DNA of 64,000 bases from Streptomyces sp. WMMB303 (GCF_029351045.1 NZ_JARKIN010000001.1:2610001-2674000); one strand, 5' to 3'; shown: positions 35,423-44,418, counted from the first letter of the stretch. Numbers and translations: made by a program. Notes: generated by a model from the sequence alone, not told the origin.

Positions 35423-36691
35423 ATGAATCAGTGGCCCGATGGTTGGACCGACAGCTCGCGGGGCCGGGAAGGTCGTGGCCGCGGCGCGCCCCGGCCCGAC
35501 CCCACACGTGTCATGCCCCATACATCGGCTCCCGGCGTGCCCCCGCAGACCCGGGGCTCCGGGCAGGGCGGCCCCGGGTACGGCCCGGGCGGCCACGACG
35601 CGCGCTACGGACAGCCGCAGGACGGCTACGACTCCGGCTACAGCGAGGGCCAGGTCTACGGCGGCGGCCGCGGCGGCGGCGGTGACTACGGCGGCCGTCC
35701 CCGGCCGGACTGGCGCCGCCGCACCAAGTGGACACTGCTCACCCTGGTCGTCGTCCTGCTGGTGTGGTCGGTCGGCACCTACTTCTGGGCGGACTCCAAG
35801 CTGCGCCGGGAGGTGGACCTCAGCATCGTCGAGGACCGCCCCGACGCGGGCGACGGCACCAACTATCTGATCGTCGGCTCGGACAGCCGCGAGGGCATGA
35901 GCGGCGAGGAGCGGAAGAACCTGCACACCGGCGGGCCCACCGACGGCGGCCGCACCGACTCGATCATGATTCTGCACGTCGGCAGCAACGGGAACACGAT
36001 GATCTCGCTGCCGCGTGACTCCAACGTCGAGGTGCCGTCCTACACCGGGTCCGAATCCGGCAAGAAGTACCCGGCCAAGGGCCGGCAGACGAAGATCAAC
36101 GCGACCTACGCCGAGGACGGGCCCACGCTCCTGGTCCGGACCGTCGAGCACAACACCGGGCTGCGGATCGACCACTACGCGGAGATCGGCTTCGGCGGCT
36201 TCGCCAAGATCGTGGACGCGGTCGGCGGCGTGGAGATGGACATCCCCCGCGACATCAAGGACAAGAAGTCCGGCGCCGACTTCCAGAAGGGCAAGCAGAC
36301 CCTCGACGGCCGGGAGGCGCTCGCCTTCGTCCGCACCCGGTACGCGCTGCCCGGCAGCGACCTGGACCGCACCAAGAACCAGCAGAAGTTCCTCGCCGCA
36401 CTGGCGAACCAGGCCGCGACCCCCGGCACCGTGCTCAACCCGTTCAAGCTCTACCCGACGATGGGCGCGGGTCTGGACACCCTCAAGGTCGACAAGGACA
36501 TGAGCCTGTGGAACGTCGCCTCGATGTTCTGGGCGATGAAGGGCGTCTCCGGCGGCGACGGCACCTCCATGAACATGCCGATCTCCGGTTCGACGCCGAA
36601 CGGCAACCTGCAGTGGGACAAGGCCAAGGTCAAGAAGCTCGTCGGCCAGCTCAACAACGACGAGAAGGTGACGGTGACCTCCGACCGCTGA
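35423..36691 (+). CDS. LytR-CpsA-Psr family protein (LCP 5 of 5)
   Basis: 422 residues from ATG 35423 (MNQWPDGWTDSSRGREGRGR). A Gly/Tyr/Pro-rich disordered N-terminus (to ~95) leads to a membrane helix (WTLLTLVVVLLVWSVGTYF). The LCP domain follows: LIVGSDSREGMSGEER, ISLPRDSNVEVPSY, TKINATYAEDGPTLL, IDHYAEIGFGGFAKIVDAVGGV, FVRTRYALPGSDLDRTKNQQ. There is no LytR_C domain, as in LCP 1. The likely role is ligation of wall teichoic-acid-like or other anionic polymers to peptidoglycan. It appears to be transcribed alone: divergent thioesterase upstream, two hairpins downstream. Confidence 0.94.
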   Translation: MNQWPDGWTDSSRGREGRGRGAPRPDPTRVMPHTSAPGVPPQTRGSGQGGPGYGPGGHDARYGQPQDGYDSGYSEGQVYGGGRGGGGDYGGRPRPDWRRRTKWTLLTLVVVLLVWSVGTYFWADSKLRREVDLSIVEDRPDAGDGTNYLIVGSDSREGMSGEERKNLHTGGPTDGGRTDSIMILHVGSNGNTMISLPRDSNVEVPSYTGSESGKKYPAKGRQTKINATYAEDGPTLLVRTVEHNTGLRIDHYAEIGFGGFAKIVDAVGGVEMDIPRDIKDKKSGADFQKGKQTLDGREALAFVRTRYALPGSDLDRTKNQQKFLAALANQAATPGTVLNPFKLYPTMGAGLDTLKVDKDMSLWNVASMFWAMKGVSGGDGTSMNMPISGSTPNGNLQWDKAKVKKLVGQLNNDEKVTVTSDR

Positions 36692-36703
36692 GGCGCACCC
36701 CCT

Positions 36704-36774
36704 GAGGTGACCGCCGCGGCGGTCACCTCGCGGCACGCAGGACGGCCAGGCTCCCGGCAGGGGACCTGGCCGTC
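36704..36774. terminator. tandem terminator hairpins after LCP 5
   Basis: The first element is a 26-bp perfect palindrome at 36704-36729 (half GAGGTGACCGCCG). The second has perfect 10-bp arms GACGGCCAGG (36741-36750) and CCTGGCCGTC (36765-36774). They lie between convergent LCP 5 and the VOC gene. Confidence 0.85.
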
Positions 36775-36841
36775 GTCGTTCCGCCTTCCGCGCGCCGCCG
36801 CAGGCTCCCCCGGGCGGCTCAGCGATCGGCCGCCCGGCCGC

Positions 36842-37225
36842 TCAGTGGTCGCACAGGCACAGGCAGAAGGGGTGCCCCGCCGGGTCGAGGTAGACGCGGA
36901 AATCCCGAGCACCGTCGGCGTCGTCCTGGATGAGCCGGGCGCCCAGCGCCAGCACCTCCCGCTCGGCATCCTCCAGGTGGGCCCGTGGCACGTCGAGGTC
37001 GAGATGGAGCTGCTGGGAGTGCTCCCCGCTCGGCCACTGCGGTGGGACGAACCCGGACGCCTCCTGAAACGCCAGCCGCCTGCGGCCGTCGGTGTCCCGC
37101 ACCTCGGCCCACGTGCTGTCGCCGCCCGGATCCACCGTCCAGCCCAGCATCCGGGCGTAGAAGTCCGCCAGGCGCAGGGGGTCGGGGCAGTCGAGTACGA
37201 CTACGCCCATCGTGGGGATGGCCAT
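36842..37225 (-). CDS. VOC/glyoxalase-fold family protein
   Basis: A 127-residue protein with two beta-alpha-beta-beta-beta modules of the vicinal-oxygen-chelate fold: MGVVVLDCPDPLRLADFYARMLGW and HLDLDVPRAHLEDAEREVLALGARL, ending VYLDPAGHPFCLCLCDH. Such proteins are glyoxalases, dioxygenases or antibiotic-binding resistance proteins; the sequence does not decide which. The C-terminal cysteines (CLCLC) are unusual for the family and may matter. ATG 37225 has AGAGGA 7 nt upstream. It is divergent from a CGNR zinc-finger regulator across a spacer with a nested palindrome, so it is probably that regulator's target. Confidence 0.88.
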   Translation of the reverse strand: MAIPTMGVVVLDCPDPLRLADFYARMLGWTVDPGGDSTWAEVRDTDGRRRLAFQEASGFVPPQWPSGEHSQQLHLDLDVPRAHLEDAEREVLALGARLIQDDADGARDFRVYLDPAGHPFCLCLCDH

Positions 37226-37277
37226 CGTGATTCCTCTCTCCGCTGCTCGGCGAGCGCCGCTCGGCCGCCGCCCGACC

Positions 37278-37343
37278 GTTACCGCCAGAAGTCTGCATGG
37301 GGTAACAGCTTGAGTTACCCCATGATGGGTGAAGACCGGTAAC
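37278..37343. promoter_or_regulatory. nested palindromic operator between VOC and CGNR genes
   Basis: The core is a perfect inverted repeat of CATGGGGTAAC (37296-37306) and GTTACCCCATG (37314-37324) with a 7-bp spacer. It is flanked almost symmetrically by two more half-sites, GTTACC (37278-37283) and GGTAAC (37338-37343), about 30 bp from the centre on each side. The right outer half-site overlaps the TAACGT hexamer proposed as -10 of the CGNR gene. This is the most symmetric site in the window. The likely binder is the CGNR protein, inferred from position. Confidence 0.75.
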
Positions 37344-37352
37344 GTCACAAGA

Positions 37353-37895
37353 GTGGGAGACAGAGAAGCACCCGAGTCCCTCCGTCTGGTGCAGGAGTTC
37401 GTGAACACCCTCGACATCGAAGCCGGCACCGACGGGCTGGCCTCCCCGGCGGACCTGGCCCGATTCGCCGACGACCACGGGCTGGCGCGATACCGGCTCG
37501 GCCCGGCCGACCTGGCGGACCTCCGCGAGCTCCGGGAGGCGCTGCGCGCGGCCTGTACGGCACACACGGGCACGGCGGTGCCGCCGGAGGCGGCAGCATC
37601 GCTGGAGCGGCTGCTGGACGCGGCACCGCTCGCGCTGCGGCTCGGATCCCGGGGTGAAGCCGTGCTGCGCCCCGCACCCGGCCGCACGGGCCTTCCCGCC
37701 CTCACGGCTCAGCTGGCCGCCCGGATCGCCGCCGCGGCGGGCGAAGGCACCTGGCAGCGGCTGAAGGCGTGCGAGGCGCACGACTGCCGCTGGGTCTACT
37801 ACGACCGCAGCCCGGCGGGGCGCAGCCGCTGGTGCAGCATGGCCGTCTGCGGGAGCCGCGCCAAGATGCGCACCTACCGCGCCCGGCGCAGCTAG
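37353..37895 (+). CDS. CGNR zinc-finger (ABATE domain) putative transcription regulator
   Basis: 180 residues. An N-terminal ABATE-type domain (SLRLVQEFVNTLDIEAGTDGL, DLRELREALRAACTAH) and a C-terminal zinc finger of about 42 residues (KACEAHDCRWVYYDRSPAGRSRWCSMAVCGSRAKMRTYRAR, in parts) carry four cysteines; the signature reads CGSR rather than CGNR. Members are thought to be stress-related regulators. The start GTG 37353 is favoured because TAACGT ends 7 nt before it (leaderless pattern). GTG 37329 is in frame and would put an operator half-site inside the gene. It probably represses itself and the divergent VOC gene. Confidence 0.85.
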   Translation: MGDREAPESLRLVQEFVNTLDIEAGTDGLASPADLARFADDHGLARYRLGPADLADLRELREALRAACTAHTGTAVPPEAAASLERLLDAAPLALRLGSRGEAVLRPAPGRTGLPALTAQLAARIAAAAGEGTWQRLKACEAHDCRWVYYDRSPAGRSRWCSMAVCGSRAKMRTYRARRS

Positions 37896-37955
37896 CGGCC
37901 CGCGGCGCCCGACCGGCCCGGCCGGAGGGCGATCAGGTCGTGCGGGCCGCCCGGG

Positions 37956-39299
37956 TCACGCGGTGGGGCGGCCGAGTGCGCGGAAGAGCCAGCCGGACTT
38001 GCGCCAGAGCGCGGAGTCCAGGGTGTTGCGGCCGTCGAGGAGGTGGCGGGAGGCGACGACGTCGCCCAGCGCGGCGGGGTCGAGCTCCTTGAACTCCGGC
38101 CACTCCGTCAGATGCAGCACCACATCCGCGCCGCGCGCGGCCTCCAGCGCGCTGTCCGCGTAGCCCAGCGTGGGGAAGACGGCCCGCGCGTTCTCCATGC
38201 CCTTCGGGTCGTAGACCGTCACCTGGGCTCCCTGGAGGTGCAGCTGCCCGGCGACGTTGAGCGCGGGCGAGTCGCGTACGTCGTCGGAGTCGGGTTTGAA
38301 GGTGGCGCCCAGCACGGCGATCCGCTTGCCGAGCAGTACCCCGCCCAGCGCGTCCCGGGCCAGCTCGACCATCTGGGCGCGGCGCCGCATGTTGATGGAG
38401 TCGACCTCGCGCAGGAAGGTGAGCGCCTCGGAGGCGCCCAGCTCGCCGGCGCGGGCCATGAAGGCGCGGATGTCCTTGGGCAGGCAGCCGCCGCCGAAGC
38501 CGATCCCGGCCCGGAGGAACTTGTGACCGATGCGGTCGTCGTGGCCGATGGCCTCGGCGAGTTTGACCACGTCGCCGTTCGCGGCCTCGCAGACCTCGGC
38601 CATGGCGTTGATGAAGGAGATCTTCGTGGCCAGGAAGGAGTTGGCGGCGGTCTTGACCAGCTCGGCGGTCGGGAAGTCGGTCACCAGGAAGGGGGTGCCC
38701 TCGGCGACCGGCTGCGCGTACACCTCGCGCAGCAGCCCCTCGCCGCGCGGCCCGCCGACCCCGACGACGATGCGGTCGGGGTGGAGGGTGTCCTTGACGG
38801 CGAAGCTCTCCCGCAGGAACTCGGGGTTCCAGGCCAGCTCGGCCTCCTGCCCGGCGGGCGCCAGCTCGGCGATCCGGGTCGCGAGCCGCTCGGCGCTGCC
38901 GACCGGGACGGTGGACTTGCCGACGACGAGCGCGGGGCCGTGCAGATGCGGCGCGAGGGAGTCGACGGCGCGCTCGACGTAGCTCATGTCGCAGGCGAAC
39001 TCCCCGTGCTTCTGCGGCGTGTTGACGCACAGGAAGTGCACGTCGCCGAAGGCGCCCAGCTCCTCCCAGGAGTCGGTGAACCGCAGCCGGCCGGTGGAGC
39101 CCTCGACCCCGGCGACGTGTGCGCGCAGCAGGTCTTCCAGGCCCGGCTCGAACATGGGTGCTTGGCCCTGCTCCAGCTTGCGCATCTTCTCCGGGACGAC
39201 GTCCAGCCCCAGCACCTCGAACCCCAGTTCGGCCATGGCGGCCGCGTGGGTGGCGCCGAGGTAGCCGAGGCCGATCACGGTGATCTTGGGCGAGGCCAT
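37956..39299 (-). CDS. UDP-glucose/GDP-mannose dehydrogenase family protein
   Basis: A 447-residue NAD-dependent enzyme that oxidises the C6 alcohol of a nucleotide sugar to an acid in two steps. It has three regions. The N-terminal Rossmann domain is KITVIGLGYLGATHAAAMAELG. The catalytic domain holds PEFLRESFAVKDTLHPDRIVVG, TAELVKTAANSFLATKISFINAMAE and the active cysteine in GIGFGGGCLPKD. The C-terminal domain has KRIAVLGATFKPDSDDVRDSPAL. The start is ATG 39299 (MASPKITV). UDP-glucuronate is the usual product; GDP-mannuronate is possible. It could supply acidic sugar to the wall glycopolymers handled by the LCP proteins nearby. Confidence 0.94.
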   Translation of the reverse strand: MASPKITVIGLGYLGATHAAAMAELGFEVLGLDVVPEKMRKLEQGQAPMFEPGLEDLLRAHVAGVEGSTGRLRFTDSWEELGAFGDVHFLCVNTPQKHGEFACDMSYVERAVDSLAPHLHGPALVVGKSTVPVGSAERLATRIAELAPAGQEAELAWNPEFLRESFAVKDTLHPDRIVVGVGGPRGEGLLREVYAQPVAEGTPFLVTDFPTAELVKTAANSFLATKISFINAMAEVCEAANGDVVKLAEAIGHDDRIGHKFLRAGIGFGGGCLPKDIRAFMARAGELGASEALTFLREVDSINMRRRAQMVELARDALGGVLLGKRIAVLGATFKPDSDDVRDSPALNVAGQLHLQGAQVTVYDPKGMENARAVFPTLGYADSALEAARGADVVLHLTEWPEFKELDPAALGDVVASRHLLDGRNTLDSALWRKSGWLFRALGRPTA

Positions 39300-39406
39300 G
39301 CGATGAGCTCCTTGGGACGGCAGAACGCTGCCCGCGAGCATAACGGGGCCCCTCCTGTCGCGAACCTCACGTACCCCCGAGGAGCCGGCGGCCACTAAAA
39401 TTGGGG

Positions 39407-39420
39407 TTACTTAACGGTAA
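39407..39420. promoter_or_regulatory. TetR-type near-palindrome upstream of acyl-CoA dehydrogenase
   Basis: TTACTTAACGGTAA has TTAC/GTAA arms and a near-symmetric centre, about 95 bp before the dehydrogenase start, in an AT-rich patch. It resembles operators of TetR-family fatty-acid regulators in actinobacteria. The regulator gene is not in the window. Confidence 0.4.
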
Positions 39421-39514
39421 TTAGCAATCCCGGGGCACCCGGCACGACAACCGAGGCAACCAGCAGCCCGTGGCACCCCAGGCATTCCGCATCCTCTCGA
39501 AGGAGTGAGACACC

Positions 39515-40681
39515 TTGGCGTCTGATTTCGACCTCTACCGGCCGTCCGAGGAGCACGAGATGCTCCGTGACTCGGTGCGCGCGCTCGCCGAGGCGAAGAT
39601 CGCGCCGCACGCCGCCGAAGTGGACGAGGAGGCGCGGTTCCCGCAGGAGGCCCGGGACGCCCTGGTCGCCAACGACCTGCACGCGGTGCACGTACCCGAG
39701 TCCTACGGCGGTGCCGGCGCCGACGCGCTGGCCACCGTCATCGTCATCGAGGAGGTCGCCCGGGTCTGCGGCTCCTCCTCCCTCATCCCGGCCGTCAACA
39801 AGCTCGGCTCGCTGCCGGTGATCCTCTCCGCCTCGGAAGAGCTCAAGAAGCGCTACCTGACGCCGCTGGCCAAGGGCGACGCGATGTTCTCCTACTGCCT
39901 GAGCGAGCCGGACGCCGGTTCCGACGCGGGCGGCATGAAGACCAAGGCCGTGCGGGACGGTGACCACTGGGTCCTCGACGGCGTCAAGCGCTGGATCACC
40001 AACGCCGGGGTCTCCGACTACTACACGGTGATGGCCGTCACCGACGCCGAGAAGCGCACCAAGGGCATCTCCGCGTTCGTGGTGGAGAAGGACGACCCGG
40101 GCGTCTCCTTCGGCGCCCCGGAGAAGAAGCTGGGCATCAAGGGATCCCCCACCCGGGAGGTCTACCTGGACAACGTGCGCGTCCCGGCCGACCGGATGAT
40201 CGGCGCCGAGGGCACCGGCTTCGCCACCGCCATGAAGACCCTCGACCACACCCGCATCACCATCGCCGCACAGGCCCTGGGCATCGCTCAGGGGGCGCTG
40301 GACTACGCGAAGGGGTACGTCCAGGAGCGCAAGCAGTTCGGCAAGCCCATCGGCGACTTCCAGGGCGTCCAGTTCATGCTGGCCGACATGGCCATGAAGA
40401 TCGAGGCGGCCCGGCAGCTCACCTACGCGGCCGCCGCGCGCTCCGAGCGGGTCTCGGAAGGCAGCGAGAAGGAGGATCTGACCTTCTTCGGCGCCGCCGC
40501 CAAGTGCTACGCCTCGGACGCCGCCATGGAGATCACCACCGACGCCGTCCAGCTCCTCGGCGGCTACGGCTACACCCGCGACTACCCCGTCGAGCGGATG
40601 ATGCGGGACGCGAAGATCACCCAGATCTACGAGGGCACCAACCAGGTGCAGCGCATCGTGATGGCGCGGAACCTGCCGTAG
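39515..40681 (+). CDS. acyl-CoA dehydrogenase (FadE25-like)
   Basis: A 388-residue flavoenzyme that introduces a trans double bond into acyl-CoA. Signatures seen: MFSYCLSEPDAGSDAGGMKT (substrate/FAD region), WITNAGVSDYYTVMAVTD, RKQFGKPIGDFQGVQFMLADM, QLLGGYGYTRDYPVERMMRDAK, and the catalytic base E373 in IYEGTNQVQRIV. The start is TTG 39515 with GAAGGAG 9 nt upstream. The position next to purE/purK matches fadE25 of mycobacteria, where the gene is conserved. The likely role is fatty or branched-chain acid degradation. The upstream palindrome suggests fatty-acid-responsive repression. A very stable terminator follows. Confidence 0.95.
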   Translation: MASDFDLYRPSEEHEMLRDSVRALAEAKIAPHAAEVDEEARFPQEARDALVANDLHAVHVPESYGGAGADALATVIVIEEVARVCGSSSLIPAVNKLGSLPVILSASEELKKRYLTPLAKGDAMFSYCLSEPDAGSDAGGMKTKAVRDGDHWVLDGVKRWITNAGVSDYYTVMAVTDAEKRTKGISAFVVEKDDPGVSFGAPEKKLGIKGSPTREVYLDNVRVPADRMIGAEGTGFATAMKTLDHTRITIAAQALGIAQGALDYAKGYVQERKQFGKPIGDFQGVQFMLADMAMKIEAARQLTYAAAARSERVSEGSEKEDLTFFGAAAKCYASDAAMEITTDAVQLLGGYGYTRDYPVERMMRDAKITQIYEGTNQVQRIVMARNLP

Positions 40682-40715
40682 CGGCCTCCGCGGGTCGGCG
40701 GCGGCCGGGAGGCCG

Positions 40716-40763
40716 GGCCGGGGCCCCGGGGCAGCACATGGTGCTTCCCCCGGGGCCCCGGCC
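40716..40763. terminator. very strong bidirectional terminator hairpin
   Basis: A perfect 16-bp stem: arms 40716-40731 (begins GGCCGGGGCC) and 40748-40763. The loop itself contains a 5-bp stem AGCAC/GTGCT, giving about 21 paired bases. It lies between convergent acyl-CoA dehydrogenase and dipeptidase genes. Confidence 0.9.
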
Positions 40764-40839
40764 GGTTCCGGTGCGCGCCCGGGGCGGCGCTCGGCGCGCC
40801 GGGCGCGCCGCCCGCCCGCGCGGAACGGTGCCGGGCCGG

Positions 40840-42050
40840 TCAGTCCGCGCGCCGGGCACCGTCCAACTGGCCGATCGTGGCGATCGAGGGCCCGCGCTGC
40901 GTCTGCAGCGCCCGGGCCACCTCCTCCGCCTCGCGCAGCACGCGCAGGGCGTTGGACCAGGTCAGCTTGGCCAGATCGGCCTCGGACCAGTTGCGGTCCA
41001 GCAGTTCGGCCACCAGGTGCGGGTAGCCGGCGACGTCCGAGAGCTGGGCCGGGGTGAAGGCCGTGCCGTCGAAGTCGCCGCCGATGCCGATGTGGTCGAT
41101 GCCCGCGACCTCGCGCATGTGGTCGAGGTGGTCGGCGACGGTGCCCGCGTCCGGGACCGGCCGCGGGTTGGCGCGCTCGAACTCGCGCTGCACCGCGCGG
41201 CCCTCGTCGGACAGGTCGAGGTGGTCGAGGCCGTGCGCCCGCATGTTCTCGTCGGCCGACCGGGTCCAGGCCACCGCCTCGGGGAGGATGAACTTCGGCA
41301 CGAAGGTGGCCATCGCCACGCCCCCGTTGGCGGGGAGCTGGGCGAGCACATCGTCCGGGATGTTGCGCGGATGGTCGCAGACGGCGCGCGCGGAGGAGTG
41401 CGAGAAGATGACGGGCGCCTCGGTGACCCGCAGCGCGTCGCGCATCGTCTCGGCCGCCACGTGCGAGAGGTCGACCAGCATGCCGAGCCGGTTCATCTCC
41501 CGGACGACCTCTTCGCCGAAGCGGCTCAGACCGCCCGCACGCGGCTCGTCGGTGGCCGAGTCGGCCCAGTCCAGCGAGTTGTTGTGGGTGAGCGTCAGAT
41601 AGCGCACCCCGAGCTGGTAGAGGGCACGCAGCGCGGCCAGCGAGTTGTTGATGGAGTGCCCGCCCTCGGCGCCCATCAGCGAGGCGATGCGCCGCTGCGC
41701 GTGCGCCGCCTCCACGTCCTCGGCGGTGAAGGCCAGTTGGAGGTCCCGCGGGTAGCGCGCCGCCAGCAGCCGTACCGCGTCGATCTGCTCCAGGGTGGCG
41801 CTCACCGCGTCGTCCCCGGTCAGCTCGCCGGGCACGTAGACGGACCAGAACTGCGCCCCGACCCCGCCCGCGCGCAGCCGCGCCAGGTCGGTGTGCAGCT
41901 TCTCGCGCTGGTCGAGTGCGATGTCGAGCTTGTCCAGGTCGTAGTGCGCCTGTTCGCGCAGCGCCCAGGGCAGGTCGTTGTGCCCGTCCACGACGGGGTG
42001 CTCGGTGAGCAGCGCGCGGGCGTGCTCCAGGCGGGGGCTGTCGGGCCGCG

Positions 42051-42054
<4 letters not shown>
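40840..42054 (-). CDS. membrane-dipeptidase (M19, renal dipeptidase) family protein
   Basis: A 404-residue binuclear zinc dipeptidase of the amidohydrolase superfamily. Ligands by pattern: H25 and D27 in VDGHND, the bridging Glu in [10 protein letters not shown], His in MLVDLSHVA and [11 protein letters not shown], and Asp in [10 protein letters not shown]. Relatives cleave L- or D-configured C-terminal dipeptides. There is no signal peptide, so it is cytoplasmic here. GTG 42054 overlaps the purE stop as GTGA, so the gene is translationally coupled to purE, although the functions have no obvious link. It may process wall- or peptide-derived dipeptides. Confidence 0.92.
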
Positions 42055-42599
<545 letters not shown>

Positions 42600-42672
42600 A
42601 CGGCTCCTAGATAGCTGGTCCGGACCGGCTCGCCGACCGCGCGCCGCCCTGCGGTGCGCGCTGCCCGCGGGC

Positions 42673-43836
42673 TCACTCCACGACGGTGCCGCGCAGATAT
42701 CCGGCGGCGTGCGCGGCGCGCTCCCGCACTTCGGCGAGATCGTCACCGTAGACGTTGACATGCCCCACCTTGCGGCCGGGCTTCACGTCCTTCCCGTACA
42801 TATGGATCTTGAGCTGCGGGTCGCGGGCCATGCAGTGCAGGTACGCCGCGTACATGTCGGGGTAGTCGCCGCCCAGCACGTTGGCCATCACCGTCCACCG
42901 CTCCCGGCAGCGCGGGTCGCCCAGCGGCAGGTCGAGCACGGCGCGCACGTGGTTGGCGAACTGCGAGGTGACGGCGCCGTCCTGGGTCCAGTGGCCGGAG
43001 TTGTGCGGCCGCATGGCCAGCTCGTTGACGAGCAGCCGTCCGTCGGCGGTCTCGAACAGCTCCACGGCCAGATGCCCGACGACACCCAGCTCGTGCGCCA
43101 CCTTCAGCGCGATCTGCTGGGCGCCCATCGCGAGGTCCTCGGCCAGCTCGGGGGCGGGGGCGATCACTGTGTCGCAGACCCCGTCGACCTGGACGGACTC
43201 CACGACCGGGTAGGCGACGGCCTGCCCGTGCGGGGAGCGCACGACGTTCGCCGCCAGCTCCCGCGCGAAGTCGACCTTCTCCTCGGCGAGCACGGCGACG
43301 CCCGCCTTGAAGGGCTCGGCCGCGTTCGGGTCGTCGGCGCCGCGCACGACCCACACGCCCTTGCCGTCGTAGCCGCCGCGCACCGTCTTGAGGACGACGG
43401 GGAAGCCGTCGCCGGCGCCGGGGGCGGCCCCCTCCGCGGCGAAGGCGGCGACATCCCGGGGGTCGCTCACCAGGCGGTTGCGCGGCGCGGGCACACCGAG
43501 TCCGGCGAGCCGGGCGCGCATCACGCCCTTGTCCTGCGCGTGCACGAGCGTGTCCGGCCCGGGGCGGACGGGGATGCCGTCCGCCTCCAGGGCGCGGAGG
43601 TGCTCGGTGGGCACGTGTTCGTGATCGAAAGTGATCACGTCGCAGCCTTCGGCGAAGCGCCGCAGCGTGTCCAGATCTCGGTAGTCGCCAACGACAACGT
43701 CGTTGACGACTTGTGCCGCCGAGTCCTGCGCCGTATCGGAGAGAAGCTTGAACCTGATGCCGAGCGGGATGCCCGCCTCGTGGGTCATACGAGCGAGCTG
43801 GCCACCGCCGACCATGCCGACCACCGGGAATGTCAC
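42673..43836 (-). CDS. purK: N5-carboxyaminoimidazole ribonucleotide synthetase
   Basis: The ATP-grasp enzyme carboxylates AIR with bicarbonate and ATP. In 387 residues it shows [18 protein letters not shown] (N-terminal Rossmann-like domain), [15 protein letters not shown], the ATP-grasp core [20 protein letters not shown], and the metal region [28 protein letters not shown]. The start is GTG 43836. The hexamer TACCCT on the minus strand ends 6 nt before it and GGAG is almost adjacent, so the mRNA may be leaderless. It feeds PurE directly downstream. Confidence 0.96.
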   Translation of the reverse strand: MTFPVVGMVGGGQLARMTHEAGIPLGIRFKLLSDTAQDSAAQVVNDVVVGDYRDLDTLRRFAEGCDVITFDHEHVPTEHLRALEADGIPVRPGPDTLVHAQDKGVMRARLAGLGVPAPRNRLVSDPRDVAAFAAEGAAPGAGDGFPVVLKTVRGGYDGKGVWVVRGADDPNAAEPFKAGVAVLAEEKVDFARELAANVVRSPHGQAVAYPVVESVQVDGVCDTVIAPAPELAEDLAMGAQQIALKVAHELGVVGHLAVELFETADGRLLVNELAMRPHNSGHWTQDGAVTSQFANHVRAVLDLPLGDPRCRERWTVMANVLGGDYPDMYAAYLHCMARDPQLKIHMYGKDVKPGRKVGHVNVYGDDLAEVRERAAHAAGYLRGTVVE

Positions 43837-43900
43837 GGCTCCAGGGTACGGCGCACCGGAGGGCGCCCGGTCCGCCCGGGCCCCGGCACCCCCGCTGCCC

Positions 43901-43906
43901 TATGCT
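43901..43906 (+). promoter_or_regulatory. possible -10 of the chagasin-like lipoprotein gene
   Basis: TATGCT lies 56 bp upstream of the ATG at 43963, in the 126-bp divergent spacer with purK. No clear -35. Confidence 0.3.
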
Positions 43907-43962
43907 CGGCGCCGGTCGGTCCTGACAGGGACCTGCGGAAAACGGGGGCCGGATTGCGGCGT

Positions 43963-44418
43963 ATGAAACCAGCCACACTGGCGCTGTCCGTCCTGCTGGC
44001 CGCCACGGCCTGCGGCGGAGGCGGTGGCAGCGGCGGTGACGACGGCGGGACCGGCGTCCCGCGGCCGCGCGAGTTCGGTACCGACCGGACCCGGGTGCGG
44101 GTCGGCCCACACGAGACGTTCGTACTGAAGGTCCCCTACCGGCCCTCGGAGGGGTACGGCTGGGTCGTCCGCGGGAAACGGCCCGATCGGCGGATCCTCA
44201 CCCGGCTGAGCACCACCAGCCACGGCTTCACCCCGGACCGGCCGGGCGACCGCGGCGAGCGCTGGTACACCTTCCGGGCCGAGCGGCACGGCAGCACGGA
44301 GTTCACACTGCGGGAGTGCTTCGGGTGCGGGGCCGGGCGCCCGGAAGGTGACGTCCCGGGCGGGGACCGTCCCGTCCGGGACGTCACCTTCCGGGTCACG
44401 GTCGTGGACCGACCGTGA
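43963..44418 (+). CDS. lipoprotein with chagasin-like (I42) protease-inhibitor domain
   Basis: A 151-residue protein with a lipoprotein signal (MKPATLALSVLLAATAC; acylated Cys C17) and a Gly-rich linker. It is followed by an immunoglobulin-like domain with the I42 hallmark loops: FVLKVPYRPSEGYGWVV (counterpart of the NPTTGY loop), RWYTFRAERHGSTEFTLRECF, and a final strand DVTFRVTVVDRP. The family inhibits papain-like cysteine proteases. The family's first-loop Thr-Gly is replaced here (PSEGY), so inhibitory activity is uncertain. Two cysteines (CFGC) sit in the third loop. A long perfect inverted repeat lies within its 3' end. A TTG at 43954 is an alternative start. Confidence 0.75.
   Translation: MKPATLALSVLLAATACGGGGGSGGDDGGTGVPRPREFGTDRTRVRVGPHETFVLKVPYRPSEGYGWVVRGKRPDRRILTRLSTTSHGFTPDRPGDRGERWYTFRAERHGSTEFTLRECFGCGAGRPEGDVPGGDRPVRDVTFRVTVVDRP
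44341..44394. repeat. 19-bp perfect inverted repeat inside the chagasin-like gene
   Basis: Arms at 44341-44359 and 44376-44394 are exact complements (first arm begins CCGGAAGGTGACG). The 16-bp spacer contains another GGGAC/GTCCC pair, so the mRNA could fold into a hairpin of about 24 bp ending 24 nt before the end of the gene. Likely an intrinsic terminator embedded in the coding sequence. Confidence 0.85.

Noticed and set aside
34757..36736. Long minus-strand protein fused to the thioesterase
   Set aside because: Residues before MTHQAH are antisense to LCP 5 and low complexity. ATG 35293 starts the conserved hot-dog protein.
37314..37343. MtrA binding site at the VOC/CGNR spacer
   Set aside because: GTTACC units occur, but they are inverted about a 7-bp spacer, not direct repeats with a short spacer as I recall for MtrA. 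An autoregulatory CGNR site explains the symmetry better, though MtrA binding is not excluded.
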